Assembly (NCBI GenBank): GCA_963817075.1
Contig: CAWFMT010000009.1
Coordinates: 434,001-498,000, forward strand
Source of the DNA: DASPKM01 sp963817075
GTDB lineage: Bacteria; Bacteroidota; Bacteroidia; Chitinophagales; Chitinophagaceae
DNA length: 64,000 nt
Reading direction: 5' to 3'
Both the position numbers and the translations under genes were made by a program. This document shows, piece by piece, positions 8,552 to 17,701 of the stretch; the first letter of the stretch is position 1, and every line of letters starts with the position of its first letter. The notes under the pieces are model-generated. The model was not told the DNA's origin. It made no database searches and saw nothing but the letters and a program-made list of their open reading frames with translations.

Positions 8552-9202
8552 GTGCCCGCATAAAAACAAATCACAAATAAATAAATAACAAATCCCAAAT
8601 AACAAATCGCAAAGAATAAGAGCAAATGTCAAATACCAAGTAATAGTGGAATACAAGGTTCTTTTACTATCTGTCTATGCTATCTATGTGCCTATGTGTT
8701 TAATTTCTTGTAGCAGGAAAATGGAAACACATATAATTAAAAATCACAAATGACAAATCACAAATACCAAAGAATAAGAACAATTTAAAATAACAAAGAA
8801 TAAGAATGAATCAAAAATCTATTGTGATTTGTACATTGGAATTTCTTTGATATTTGGTTTTGAGATTTGAGTTTTTCTATGTGCCTATGTATTTAATTTT
8901 TTATAGGAGGAGAATGGGACACGTAGCCCCATAGGAATTTTGTGATTTTAAGATTGGAATTTCTTTGGTATTTGGGTTTTGAGATTTGTTTTTCTATGTG
9001 TCTATGTTACTATGTGTTTAATTTTTTATTGCAGGAAAATAAAAAACACATAGGCACATAGGGAAGTGGTCAGTAGTCAGAAGGCAAAGAAGTTAGAGAG
9101 GTTTTTCTTTTGTGATTTAAGAATTGAAATTTATTTGGTACTTGGAATTTGAGATTTTATTTTTATTCTTTGTGATTTGTTATTTGGAATTTGATTATTA
9201 TC
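8552..9202. repeat. 650-bp gene-free block of degenerate repeats
   Basis: No plausible gene. Two interleaved repeat families are visible. One is CTATGTGCCTATGT-TTTAATTT followed by a purine-rich GGAAAATGG-ACACAT (starting near 8691, 8877 and 8993, the last followed by its inverted partner AACACATAGGCACATAG). The other is TTGTGATTT-GAATTTCTTTG-TATTTGG-TTTGAGATTT (near 8822, 8940, 9112 and 9165). AAATCACAAATAACAAAT strings at the left end are roughly its reverse complement. Base composition is strongly A/T-rich. Confidence 0.75.
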
Positions 9203-9694
9203 CTAGTGAATTAAGATCAGCCGATCATCCATCCATCTATAATTTTTCTTCAAAATTCCCGCAACTATTTTATCAATCGGCAATGTGAGATCCTTTTCGG
9301 AAAAATTATCCCAGTCCAGAAAGCGAAAGGTTTCTGTTTCTCCAGTTTGGTGGTAGGCAGTCATTTCGCGTTCGTCAAAATCAAAAGGCTTATCGCGTAG
9401 CGGAGCAGTAATTTCTTCCAACGGTTCAGCAAAATAATAGATTGATATTATTTGGTGTGCCGGATTGAACGCCGAGATCTGAAAAAAATCTGTAGTATAA
9501 ATATGGTCTCCAACCTTTACCTCAAGATTCATTTCTTCTTTGAATTCACGTTTAAGGCAATCCCTGGTTCCTTCTCCTAACTCCAATCCTCCTCCGGGAA
9601 ATTTAGTGATATAATCACCCCTGATAAATTCATCGCTCACAAGGATCTGCTTCTTTGAATTAATAAGGATACCATAAACCCGAATGTTGAACAT
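9203..9694 (-). CDS. Nudix hydrolase
   Basis: A 163-residue protein with a near-canonical Nudix box at 35-57: G35, E41, R49-E50, E53-E54. N56 replaces the consensus glycine, which is tolerated in some families. Nudix enzymes cleave nucleoside diphosphate linked to another moiety X using Mg2+ held by the REUXEE helix; the substrate cannot be read here. It starts 3 bp after the stop of the YiiX-like gene on the same strand, so the two are probably one transcript. No signal peptide, so cytoplasmic. Confidence 0.88.
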   Translation of the reverse strand: MFNIRVYGILINSKKQILVSDEFIRGDYITKFPGGGLELGEGTRDCLKREFKEEMNLEVKVGDHIYTTDFFQISAFNPAHQIISIYYFAEPLEEITAPLRDKPFDFDEREMTAYHQTGETETFRFLDWDNFSEKDLTLPIDKIVAGILKKNYRWMDDRLILIH

Positions 9695-9697
9695 AAA

Positions 9698-10393
9698 TTA
9701 TTCAAACTTAAAGTTGGAGATCATTTCAAATGAGTTGTTCAGGTGAATATTTTCTATAGGGATAAATTTAGCTGCCTTTATGTGGTTTACATCCATTCGA
9801 AGATAATTACTCACTTTCCTTATCAACGTGCTATCTGTTAGATTATTCCGCTTCAGTGCAATTGAATCATTTGTCACTGCCCGCAATGCATCGTCTATCA
9901 TTTCTGAACAATAGATTTTTTGCCTTGAATTGAGATCGAATAAAAAATCAAAGCTAACACCTGAAGTTTTCAGACTATCCAGGTAAGTCAACATGTTTCT
10001 TATTTGCTCATCATTTAACCTGAAGCGACCCACAGCGAGATTGAAATTTTTCTGAGGATTACCAAATTTTCTGAGTTCCTCCAGCCGGATCAACGTATCT
10101 GACCTTGGCTCGTCAACGTCAGGAGGAGTGATATGATAAATGAAAATGCCATCCTTTGTTACTTTAGCAATACCCGCATGAGAATAGGTTTTGTCAACCA
10201 AAGAAAGTTCTCTTATTCTATAGCTGGTTACATCCTTTCCGCACCTGAGGATTATGTCTCCGTCTTTTATGATAGATGCGGCATTCTTGAGCATTCCCTC
10301 ATTTTTCTCTGCACTTGTGAGATTGGCTGTTGGTTTTTGCGCCTGGTTACAAGCAATGAAACAAATAGCGATGATAACGATCAGTCTAACCAT
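9698..10393 (-). CDS. YiiX/YebB-like permuted NlpC/P60 lipoprotein
   Basis: A 231-residue lipoprotein with a signal peptide and lipobox ending FIAC at C15. The permuted papain-like fold is suggested by GDIILR (45-50), YSHAGI (H72) and IYCSEMIDDAL (C162, E164), the expected His and Cys positions. This family is thought to act on amide or ester bonds of lipids or peptides at the envelope; the substrate is unknown. The ATG at 10393 directly abuts the terminator hairpin of the upstream anchor-J genes. Confidence 0.75.
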   Translation of the reverse strand: MVRLIVIIAICFIACNQAQKPTANLTSAEKNEGMLKNAASIIKDGDIILRCGKDVTSYRIRELSLVDKTYSHAGIAKVTKDGIFIYHITPPDVDEPRSDTLIRLEELRKFGNPQKNFNLAVGRFRLNDEQIRNMLTYLDSLKTSGVSFDFLFDLNSRQKIYCSEMIDDALRAVTNDSIALKRNNLTDSTLIRKVSNYLRMDVNHIKAAKFIPIENIHLNNSFEMISNFKFE

Positions 10394-10396
10394 AAA

Positions 10397-10428
10397 TAAA
10401 AAATCGGCCCTGCAAATTAAGGCCGATT
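10397..10428 (-). terminator. Intrinsic terminator after the anchor-J gene pair
   Basis: On the minus strand, ATCGGCC (10427-10421), a loop of about 11 nt, GGCCGAT (10409-10403), then a T-rich run. It lies between the stop of the 10450 gene and the start codon of the YiiX-like gene, so it may also shape the latter's 5' leader. Confidence 0.75.
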
Positions 10429-10449
10429 GAGTTTCTTATTGGTTAATGA

Positions 10450-11187
10450 TTAATTGCTCACGAATGAAACCTCATCAACTCCTACCAGAGCGGCATTATT
10501 GCCATCAGGTCCGCCACCTGCAACAAAATACCGGAATGCAAAGCGACCGTTAATAGTTCCAGTTACTCCTGAAACCGTTAGAGTATACCTTGTCCAATTT
10601 TGTGGGTAGCCATTCAAAACCAGTCCTGAATTAATATCTGTAAGGAGTGTGGTAAAGCCACCAACTGTAGTCCAGTTATTGCCCACGTTGGAAGAAGTGC
10701 TACCATAATTTGCTCTCACCTGCATGCGGTCATTGCCATCCTTTATTGAAAACGTTCCCTCGTCAACCCGGGATCTGGTATAAAAAATTAATTGATCTCC
10801 GTTCTTGATTTTTGTAATAGGAGTAATTAGCCAGACACTCATATTAGACGTAGCTGCTCCAGCGAACATATCAACGCTGATAAAATCATTTGGTGTACGC
10901 TCAGCCACAAATGCTGGAAATCCTACCACATAATCAAATCCAAATGTGAATTTATTAGTGGACTCATACCTTCCTCTCCTCCAACCTTCCGGACCAGGAT
11001 TATCACTCAGATTAGTAATGATCCAACCTTTGCTGCCTAATGTGCTTACATCTGTAAAACCTTCGGACCAGGACGCAGACTGAGGAACAGGAGGAGGATT
11101 TGTATCTTCCTGTTTATAGTCCTTTTCGCAAGCAGAAAGGAATAAAGTTGTGGTGATTAGTAATATTGAAAATAATTTGACCCTCAT
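10450..11187 (-). CDS. Choice-of-anchor-J-type surface lipoprotein
   Basis: A 245-residue lipoprotein: signal peptide with lipobox LSAC (C20), then a proline-rich linker, then a beta-sandwich domain with GFTDVSTLGSKGWIITNLSD, a WLITP segment at about 119-123 and a C-terminal FRYFVAGGGPDGNNAALVGV. These are hallmarks of the choice-of-anchor-J/cleaved-adhesin-like domain of Bacteroidota cell-surface proteins. The function is probably ligand binding or adhesion; no catalytic motif is visible. It is the second gene of a tandem pair, 16 bp after its paralogue. Confidence 0.75.
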   Translation of the reverse strand: MRVKLFSILLITTTLFLSACEKDYKQEDTNPPPVPQSASWSEGFTDVSTLGSKGWIITNLSDNPGPEGWRRGRYESTNKFTFGFDYVVGFPAFVAERTPNDFISVDMFAGAATSNMSVWLITPITKIKNGDQLIFYTRSRVDEGTFSIKDGNDRMQVRANYGSTSSNVGNNWTTVGGFTTLLTDINSGLVLNGYPQNWTRYTLTVSGVTGTINGRFAFRYFVAGGGPDGNNAALVGVDEVSFVSN

Positions 11188-11203
11188 CTGGAAATATTTG
11201 AAA

Positions 11204-11965
11204 TTATTTTTGTCCGATATATGCTACACTATCGATTGCTACTCCAGTACCAATGCCGGCAAATCCTGCTCCTTCCAGATAGTATCTGAAAGCGAAGCGG
11301 CCGCTTACTGCTCCATTCAATCCACCAACCTTTGCTTCAAACCTTGTCCAATGTATTGGATATGCTTCAGGATCGTAGGCCAATGTATGCTGCTCTCTGT
11401 AGAAAGGATTTATATCAAGCAGAACATCGCCAAAATCACCAGGATCATCTCCATTGCCAACATTCAGACTCGCATCATTTGCACTAACCCGTACTTGTAA
11501 TCGATTTGAAAAATCAGTAGAATCACCTCCTCCTAATGGAATTATTACACCTCTTGTGTAAAAAACAATCCTATCTCCATTCCGCATTTTTGTAACTGGG
11601 GAAACAACCCAGTTGCTAATTATACCTAGTCCGGCTGAAGTGCTGCTATAATCTGCTCCGATGAAACCAACATATGTTCCTTTAGAAGAATATGCAGGAA
11701 ACGGTATCACAGAGGTAAAGCCAGTAACAGACGGATTATTGAAAAGTCCCTGAGTCCAAAAACCAATTCCTTTGGGAGTTGAAACATTCAGATATCTCCA
11801 CCCTCTGTCATAGGCTGAACTAACAGTATCAAATTCTTCAACAAATGATTGGTCTGGTAAAGCAGGTAATGCGAGACTTGACGCGGTATCCTTGCGACAT
11901 GCCTGCAAACCCAACAAGAAAAGGAATAATAATAGAAAAAAATTCTTAGGAGTATAATTCCTCAT
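11204..11965 (-). CDS. Choice-of-anchor-J-type surface lipoprotein (paralogue)
   Basis: A 253-residue lipoprotein with lipobox GLQAC (C23). It has the same domain plan as its neighbour: FDTVSSAYDRGWRYLNVSTP, the NWVVSPVTKMRNGDRIVFYTR segment (matching WLITPITKIKNGDQLIFYTR-like in the paralogue), and C-terminal GRFAFRYYLEGAG. The two clearly arose by tandem duplication. As first gene of the pair it should carry the promoter; no convincing TAnnTTTG box was found upstream. A role in surface binding is inferred from the family only. Confidence 0.75.
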   Translation of the reverse strand: MRNYTPKNFFLLLFLFLLGLQACRKDTASSLALPALPDQSFVEEFDTVSSAYDRGWRYLNVSTPKGIGFWTQGLFNNPSVTGFTSVIPFPAYSSKGTYVGFIGADYSSTSAGLGIISNWVVSPVTKMRNGDRIVFYTRGVIIPLGGGDSTDFSNRLQVRVSANDASLNVGNGDDPGDFGDVLLDINPFYREQHTLAYDPEAYPIHWTRFEAKVGGLNGAVSGRFAFRYYLEGAGFAGIGTGVAIDSVAYIGQK

Positions 11966-12030
11966 AAGCGCATGTTAGTTGGATGAAAGAGAAGTGAAAA
12001 TAGTCAATTTTAAGAAGATACAAAAATCAC

Positions 12031-13659
12031 TTAAACCTGCATCACGCCTGTATTAAAAGGCGGAATCACAGGATTTTGATCCACAGCTTTAAGTGATTCT
12101 GCAATATATGATCGCGTTAATTTTGGATCAATGATCTCATCAATCCAAAGTCTTGCTGCAGCGTAGTATGGTGTGGTTTGCTTTGAATAACGACCTTGAA
12201 TTTCTTCCAGAAGTTTCTTTTCTTCTCCTGCTGAAATCTCTTTTCCTTTTGATTTTAATCCGGACACCTGGATCTGAAGAAGAGTCTTAGCAGCTTGTTC
12301 ACCACCCATAACTGCAATCTTAGCTGTTGGCCATGCAAAAATAAAACGAGGATCATATGCTTTTCCGCACATAGCATAATTGCCAGCACCATAGGAATTC
12401 CCAATAACGACAGTGATCTTCGGTACAACGGAATTTGCTACTGCATTTACCATTTTGGCACCATCTTTAATGATCCCAGATTGCTCGCTCCTGCTTCCAA
12501 CCATAAATCCTGTAACATCCTGAAGAAAGATCAATGGTATTTTTTTCTGGTTGCAATTCATTATAAAGCGCGCTGCTTTGTCGGCGCTGTCATTATAAAT
12601 AACTCCACCCATTTGCATTTCTCCCTTTCTTGATTTCACGATCTTCCGCTGGTTGGCGACAATTCCTACTGCCCAACCTTCAATTCTTGCATATCCGCAA
12701 ATGATGGTTTTGCCATAATCTTTTTTGAATTCATCCAAACTTGAATCATCAACAATCCGCTCAATTATTTCAAGCATGTCATATGGTTTCGTTGCATCAA
12801 ACTGCATAATTCCATAGAGCTCATCCGCATTCTTAGCAGGGGGTTTTGGTAGGATCCTGTTGAATCCCGCTGATTCAGGTTTCGCAAGTTTAGAAATGAT
12901 GCTCTTGACGCAGTCAAGGCATTCCTGTTCGGTCTTGAATTTATAATCTGCAATTCCACTGATCTCTGTATGAGTAATTGCTCCACCCAGAGTTTCTGCA
13001 TCAACATCTTCGCCGATTGCAGCCTTCACCAGGTACGGTCCGGCAAGATAAATGGACCCATTGCCCTCTACCATCAGGGTTTCATCGCTCATAATGGGTA
13101 AATATGCTCCACCCGCTACGCAAGCGCCCATGACAGCGGCAATCTGATTAAGTCCCATCGCACTCATTCGTGCATTGTTCCGGAATATTCTTCCGAAATG
13201 TTCCTTATCGGGAAATATCTGGTCCTGCAAGGGAAGAAAAACTCCGGCACTATCAACCAGGTATACAATCGGCAAGTGGTTTTCCATCGCTATTTCCTGC
13301 ATCCTCAAATTCTTTTTCCCCGTAATCGGGAACCATGCACCTGCTTTTACAGTTTGGTCGTTGGCAATAATAATTGTTTGTCGACCTCCAATGTATCCAA
13401 CTCCTGTTACCACCCCACCAGCAGGACATCCTCCTTCTTCCTCATACATATCGTAACCCGCAAATGAACCAATTTCGATAAAAGGCATGTTTTTATCGCG
13501 CAGGTATTCAATTCTTTCCCTTGCAGTGAGCTTCTTTTTTTCATGTTGTTTTTCGATGGCCTTCCTGCCTCCCCCCAATGCAATTTTTTCCTTTTTCTTT
13601 GCGAGGTCGTTCAATGCTAATCGCATCGAATCTTCATTTTTGTTGAATTCAAGATCCAT
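12031..13659 (-). CDS. Acyl-CoA carboxylase, carboxyltransferase (beta) subunit
   Basis: A 542-residue biotin-dependent carboxyltransferase. The N-half has KKLTARERIEYLRD and FAGYDMYEEEGGCPAGGVVTGV. The central part has LVDSAGVFLPLQDQIFPDKE-HFGRIF and GACVAGGAYLPIMSDE, typical of methylcrotonoyl-CoA carboxylase beta subunits. The C-half has FLQDVTGFMVGSRSEQSGI and FAWPTAKIAVMGGEQAA. It transfers carboxyl from biotin to an acyl-CoA; leucine breakdown is the likeliest pathway, but a propionyl or broader specificity cannot be excluded. No biotin carboxylase or BCCP partner lies in the window. It is transcribed alone, divergent from DUF3810. Confidence 0.88.
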   Translation of the reverse strand: MDLEFNKNEDSMRLALNDLAKKKEKIALGGGRKAIEKQHEKKKLTARERIEYLRDKNMPFIEIGSFAGYDMYEEEGGCPAGGVVTGVGYIGGRQTIIIANDQTVKAGAWFPITGKKNLRMQEIAMENHLPIVYLVDSAGVFLPLQDQIFPDKEHFGRIFRNNARMSAMGLNQIAAVMGACVAGGAYLPIMSDETLMVEGNGSIYLAGPYLVKAAIGEDVDAETLGGAITHTEISGIADYKFKTEQECLDCVKSIISKLAKPESAGFNRILPKPPAKNADELYGIMQFDATKPYDMLEIIERIVDDSSLDEFKKDYGKTIICGYARIEGWAVGIVANQRKIVKSRKGEMQMGGVIYNDSADKAARFIMNCNQKKIPLIFLQDVTGFMVGSRSEQSGIIKDGAKMVNAVANSVVPKITVVIGNSYGAGNYAMCGKAYDPRFIFAWPTAKIAVMGGEQAAKTLLQIQVSGLKSKGKEISAGEEKKLLEEIQGRYSKQTTPYYAAARLWIDEIIDPKLTRSYIAESLKAVDQNPVIPPFNTGVMQV

Positions 13660-13878
13660 TGGCAGGAATTGTTAAGTATGCAAAATAGCGATTGAATAGG
13701 AATGAAAAATGAAAAAGGTAAAAGGTAAATTGAAAGATTGAACATTTCTCGCCAATAGCTGAAGTCAGCAAGGGCATAAAGCGGAAACTCTGCGATTATT
13801 TTTCATTTTTAATTTTACATTTTAAATTAAGAACAAAGTCTGTCAATTAGATCCCGATTACTTTGTGTTAAATATTTT

Positions 13879-14958
13879 ATGGTTCGAAGAAAAACATATT
13901 GGTATTGGTTGATCCTTGTTTCAATTGCGATCGGGATAAAGATTTTTTCGATGTTCCCTGCAAAGGTTGAAGCGTATTATTCTAATGGATTCTATCCATT
14001 TATTTCCTCGGCTCAAAGAATTCTCTTTGGTTGGATTCCATTTAGCATTGGCGATTTTTTCTATGCAGCTGCTGGGATCTGGCTGATAGTGGGGATTGTC
14101 AATTTCATTCGAAACCTCATAAAAAGAAAAGGAACGAGGGAGTTTTTCCTGACCAGGATCCAGAGGATTTTTTCAATTTTTCTTTGGGTTTACATCCTTT
14201 TTAATGCTTTATGGGGACTTAATTATAACAGGCTGGGTATAGGACATCAATTGAGTATACAACCATCTGAGTATTCAACAGAAGAATTAAAAAGGATCCT
14301 GGATTTGACTGTTCAAAAGTTGCATTCTGTGGCTGAGGCTGCAAACAAGGAGCGACCACTCTTCAGCAAGAAAACTTATTTGTTTCAAAAAGCTGCAGAC
14401 GCCTATCATGCCACCAGACCTCATTTCCCATTTTTGAAGTACACATTTCCCTCTGTGAAACCTTCCTTATTCAGTTATCTCGGAAATTATATGGGATATT
14501 CCGGGTATTACAATCCTTTTACGGGTGAAGCGCAAGTGAATACAACTTCGTTGATGACATTGCAACCTTTCACAACCACCCATGAAATTGGGCATCAATT
14601 GGGTTATGCAAGAGAGATGGATGCCAACTTTGCAGGTTATCTTACTTCAAGAAACTCGGCAGACCCAGGAGTTATCTACTCCTTATATTTTGATATTTAT
14701 GTCTACGCAGTAAGAAATTTATACCTGAGGGATTCTTCAGCAGCAAAGGGATACAGCATTCAACTACCTGAGATCACAAGACGGGATATTCGAGAGATGC
14801 AAGCTTTTTTCAGGAAATATGAAAACCCATTTGAACCCTTGATCCGCAAACTTTATGGGGAATATCTCCGTGCGAATGAACAGCCACAGGGTATGTTGAG
14901 TTATGATGAAGTGCTTGCGTGGATCGTGGCGTATTATAGGAAATATGGGACAATCTGA
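13879..14958 (+). CDS. DUF3810 membrane metalloprotease-like protein
   Basis: A 359-residue protein with three N-terminal membrane segments (about 9-26, 57-78, 96-113) and a soluble C-terminal domain. That domain contains TTHEIGHQLGYAREMDANFAGYL, an HExxH zinc-binding motif (H235, E236, H239) with a downstream acidic pair. This matches the DUF3810 family of Bacteroidota and related bacteria. The motif predicts a zinc peptidase facing the periplasm or cytoplasm; no substrate is known to me. It is divergent from the carboxylase gene across a 219-bp spacer with no other gene. Confidence 0.8.
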   Translation: MVRRKTYWYWLILVSIAIGIKIFSMFPAKVEAYYSNGFYPFISSAQRILFGWIPFSIGDFFYAAAGIWLIVGIVNFIRNLIKRKGTREFFLTRIQRIFSIFLWVYILFNALWGLNYNRLGIGHQLSIQPSEYSTEELKRILDLTVQKLHSVAEAANKERPLFSKKTYLFQKAADAYHATRPHFPFLKYTFPSVKPSLFSYLGNYMGYSGYYNPFTGEAQVNTTSLMTLQPFTTTHEIGHQLGYAREMDANFAGYLTSRNSADPGVIYSLYFDIYVYAVRNLYLRDSSAAKGYSIQLPEITRRDIREMQAFFRKYENPFEPLIRKLYGEYLRANEQPQGMLSYDEVLAWIVAYYRKYGTI

Positions 14959-14994
14959 CAATTTGAAAATTTGAAAATGAACCTTTCAATCCCG

Positions 14995-15030
14995 ACGAAA
15001 CTTTGCGTCCTGGTACCTTTGCGGTTAAAT
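14995..15030 (+). repeat. TTAACCGC-family repeat, right half, with flanking microrepeats
   Basis: ACGAAACTTTGCGTCCTGG followed by TACCTTTGCGGTTAAATT is the right arm of the dispersed element. TTTGAAAA copies stand to its left (14961-14980) and TTCAAATT copies to its right (15030-15090), the same composite layout as at 16331-16440. Confidence 0.75.
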
Positions 15031-15090
15031 TCTTCAAATTCTTAAAATATACTCTACATTTTCAAATTAGCACATCTTCAAATTTTCAAA

Positions 15091-15627
15091 TTAAAACTTG
15101 TTCTTCCACATCATACTCTCAACAGGCTTGTTGATTTGCCCTCTGTATTTCGCGTCTTTCTTTTCATTGTATTTAACCTCGATCTCACCCTCAACAGGAA
15201 AATATATTAATTGCCCTACAGGCATGGCGGGATATACTTTTACTGGCTGTTTTACCGAGATCTCAAGTGTCCAATGTCCGCAAAATCCAACATCTCCCTT
15301 ACCTGCTGTTGCATGTATATCAATTCCTAGCCTTCCTGTTGAAGACTTCCCTTCAAGAAACGGAACATGAGCATGTGTTTCGGTATACTCTAGTGTTACT
15401 CCGAGATAAAAGATGTGAGGATATAATACAAACCCTTCCGGCGGTATTTCGAAATATTCTATTTCATTGTGTTTTTTTGCATCCAGGATATGCTCCCTAT
15501 AGGTTGCTAAAACTTTTCCAAGATGCACGTCATAAGAATTGCTACCGAGACAAAAACGATCGTACGGTTCGATCTTGATTGTTCCTGCTGAAATCTCCTC
15601 GAGGATACGCTTGTCGGAAAGGATCAT
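15091..15627 (-). CDS. dcd: dCTP deaminase
   Basis: A 178-residue trimeric dUTPase-fold enzyme that makes dUTP from dCTP for thymidylate synthesis. Landmarks are MILSDKRILEEISAGTIKIEPYD, the SSTGRLGIDIHATAGKGDVGF active-site segment at about 94-114, and WTLEIS at about 118-123 with the catalytic-type glutamate. The bifunctional (deaminase plus dUTPase) variants differ subtly and cannot be excluded. It is divergent from the PPTase gene, with 47 bp between the two start codons. Confidence 0.92.
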   Translation of the reverse strand: MILSDKRILEEISAGTIKIEPYDRFCLGSNSYDVHLGKVLATYREHILDAKKHNEIEYFEIPPEGFVLYPHIFYLGVTLEYTETHAHVPFLEGKSSTGRLGIDIHATAGKGDVGFCGHWTLEISVKQPVKVYPAMPVGQLIYFPVEGEIEVKYNEKKDAKYRGQINKPVESMMWKNKF

Positions 15628-15674
15628 TTTTGATTGTCAGTTTTTATAGACAAATTGCGAGCAGGCAAGATAAA

Positions 15675-16331
15675 ATGAAAACCTTAAGCATGCCGGTATT
15701 TTATCAACAATCTATTGACAAGAACACGAAAATCGGCATCTGGAAAATTGAAGAATCTGAAGACTTCTTTTTGCAGACCGTACCCGTTCAAAAAGAGATT
15801 ACTCACCCTCATAAGCGACTTCAGCACCTTGCAGGGCGATACCTGTTGCGTTACCTTTTTCCAGATTTCCCATTTGAGCTGATTCGTATTGCGGATACGA
15901 GAAAACCTTTTTTGCAAAATGAGGCTTACCATTTTTCAATTTCACATTGCGGTGATTTCGCAGCAGCGATTGTGAGTTCAACAAAGCGCGTAGGAATTGA
16001 TGTTGAAATTTATTCGGAGAAAATTGAAAGGATCAGTAATAAGTTCGTTCATAAATTAGAAGAGAATATACTTTTCAATTTCGCTCCGGATAACCATTTT
16101 CAAAAATACCTCACATTATTATGGAGCACTAAGGAATCAATCTTCAAATGGTATGGAATTGGACAAGTGGATTTCAAAAAACATATGCAATTGCAGGCAA
16201 TCCATTTTGATGAGGTGAGACAAATTGTTCTTAGTGATTTTCTATTCTCGAAAGAAAGAAGCCAACTCCTTAAGTTGAGATCAGTGTTGATGGAGAAATT
16301 TGTACTGAGCTGGTTGGTGACGGAAGTTTGA
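15675..16331 (+). CDS. 4'-phosphopantetheinyl transferase superfamily protein
   Basis: A 218-residue Sfp-type enzyme that loads phosphopantetheine from CoA onto a carrier-protein serine. The Mg2+/CoA motif is VGIDVE (D109, E111) and the second motif is WSTKESIFKWYG (W150, K153, E154, K158). HFSISHCGD at 86-94 is the usual CoA-binding strand. ATG 15675 is chosen because the longer frame from 15579 overlaps the dcd start on the opposite strand. The carrier protein it serves is not in the window. Confidence 0.85.
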   Translation: MKTLSMPVFYQQSIDKNTKIGIWKIEESEDFFLQTVPVQKEITHPHKRLQHLAGRYLLRYLFPDFPFELIRIADTRKPFLQNEAYHFSISHCGDFAAAIVSSTKRVGIDVEIYSEKIERISNKFVHKLEENILFNFAPDNHFQKYLTLLWSTKESIFKWYGIGQVDFKKHMQLQAIHFDEVRQIVLSDFLFSKERSQLLKLRSVLMEKFVLSWLVTEV

Positions 16332-16360
16332 GAGTTCGAAAGTTTGAGAGTTTGAAGAAT

Positions 16361-16400
16361 TTAACCGCAAATGCCCCAGGACGCAAAGTTTTGCCAGGAT
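16361..16400 (+). repeat. TTAACCGC-family repeat, left half
   Basis: TTAACCGCAAATGCCCCAGG and ACGCAAAGTTTTGCCAGG form the left arm of the dispersed element. TTTGAGAGTT-type microrepeats precede it (16330-16358) and TTCAAATT copies follow (16410-16438). It lies between convergent gene ends (PPTase and DUF2130). Confidence 0.75.
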
Positions 16401-16438
16401 TGAATTCTCATTTTCAAATTCTCAAATTTTCAAATTAA

Positions 16439-17681
16439 TCATTCCTCCATTTCTCCTTCTTCAAGCAAATTCAAATTAATAGTATCCGTTCCAGCAATTC
16501 CTTCTATAGAACCCCGGATATGAGCCGCATTGAGCAGAACTTTTTCCAGTTGACGCTCTCTTGATTTCCATAAGCCTTTCCATGGCATCGCGTTCCTTCT
16601 GAATGGAGATCTTCATTGCATGAAAACCTTCCCTGATTGCACTCCATTGCTCAGCAAATTCATGACTGGTGAGATAGTCATAGAGATAGTGCATCTTATC
16701 GCCCTTATTTTGCTGGGTCCTTGCTGAATTATAAATCCGAATCATGCCATCACGCAATACAGCTGAAACAGCCTTCACTTCCGAGAAAGTACATATCCAC
16801 ACCCCATCCTTAAATCCGAAGCAATCCATATCCTTGGGCATTACGGTTGTTACTATCACCGCTATTTCTGCGCTCTGACTTCTCATGTCGGATTTGAGTT
16901 TTTCTATCCAATCCATCGAAAAGTTCTGTCGGCGTTTGCTTTCATAAATGATAGTCCCACATTCCTGTCCAAACTGATTGCGTACCGTTTGAATGCAATC
17001 AGCACCGCGGACTCCTTTTGCTACTTCACTTATTATATCAAAGGGGAAAGCAGACTTTAAGAGTTCTTCCAGCGCTAATTCCTGGGACTCACCCTGTAGT
17101 TGCATGGAACCCTGATCAGCCTTACGCCTCATCTCTTCGGCTAACTTCTTCTGATCTTCCAATTGCTTTTCCAATTCTCGTAGCCTTAATTGAAACTCAG
17201 TCTCTTTATTCTGATTTTTCTGGGCTTCGATTCTCCGGATCTCATCACCAATCCGTTCACGCTCCTCGCTTAATTTTTTCTGAAGTATAATTTCCAATTC
17301 CTGCTCGCGGGTCTTCAATTCCATCTCTTTTTTCATATACCCCAATTCCTTTTCTCTGGCCAGCTTAAGTTTTTCCTGGTTCTCAAGTTCATTTTGCTCA
17401 AGAAAGCGGAGTTTGGTTTCGTAATCGGAGGAAATTGTTTTGCGAAGGTTTTCTTCAAGCTGCTGACTAAGCTTCGCTTTTTCTATTTGTAATTGTTTCT
17501 CCAGTTCATTATCCTTCTGTTGAAGTAGTTGCTGCCAATCCTGCTCCTTCTTTGTCAACTCTTCCTCCTTTTGCTTTTTGTAAGCAAGCATATCCTTTCT
17601 GAGTTCTTTCTTATAATCTTCTGAAACAGCCTCCTCCAATGGAAACTGGTGACCACAATTCGGGCATTTAATATCAGGCAT
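16439..17681 (-). CDS. DUF2130 coiled-coil protein (one frameshift near its end)
   Basis: Starts with a zinc-ribbon-like IKCPNCGHQF. A long charged coiled coil follows (about residues 20-190), then the DUF2130 domain: SQELALEELLKSAFPFD, IIYESKRRQNFSMDWIEKLK and EIAVIVTTVMPKDMD. The fold resembles restriction-endonuclease-like nucleases, but activity is unproven. The frame runs into an unrelated tail after AMERL. Skipping one base at about 16571 instead restores WKSRERQLEKVLLNAAHIRG and ends at TGA 16441-16439, giving 413 residues with the family's usual C-terminus. ATG 17681 is preferred over TTG 17687. A TATATTTG box lies just upstream. Confidence 0.85.
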
Positions 17682-17701
17682 AATCAAGTCTTTGCAAACT
17701 G

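Noticed and set aside
11150..11500. Plus-strand open frame across the anchor-J genes
   Set aside because: It lies antisense to two clear lipoprotein genes and encodes a cysteine-rich, low-quality sequence without a domain.
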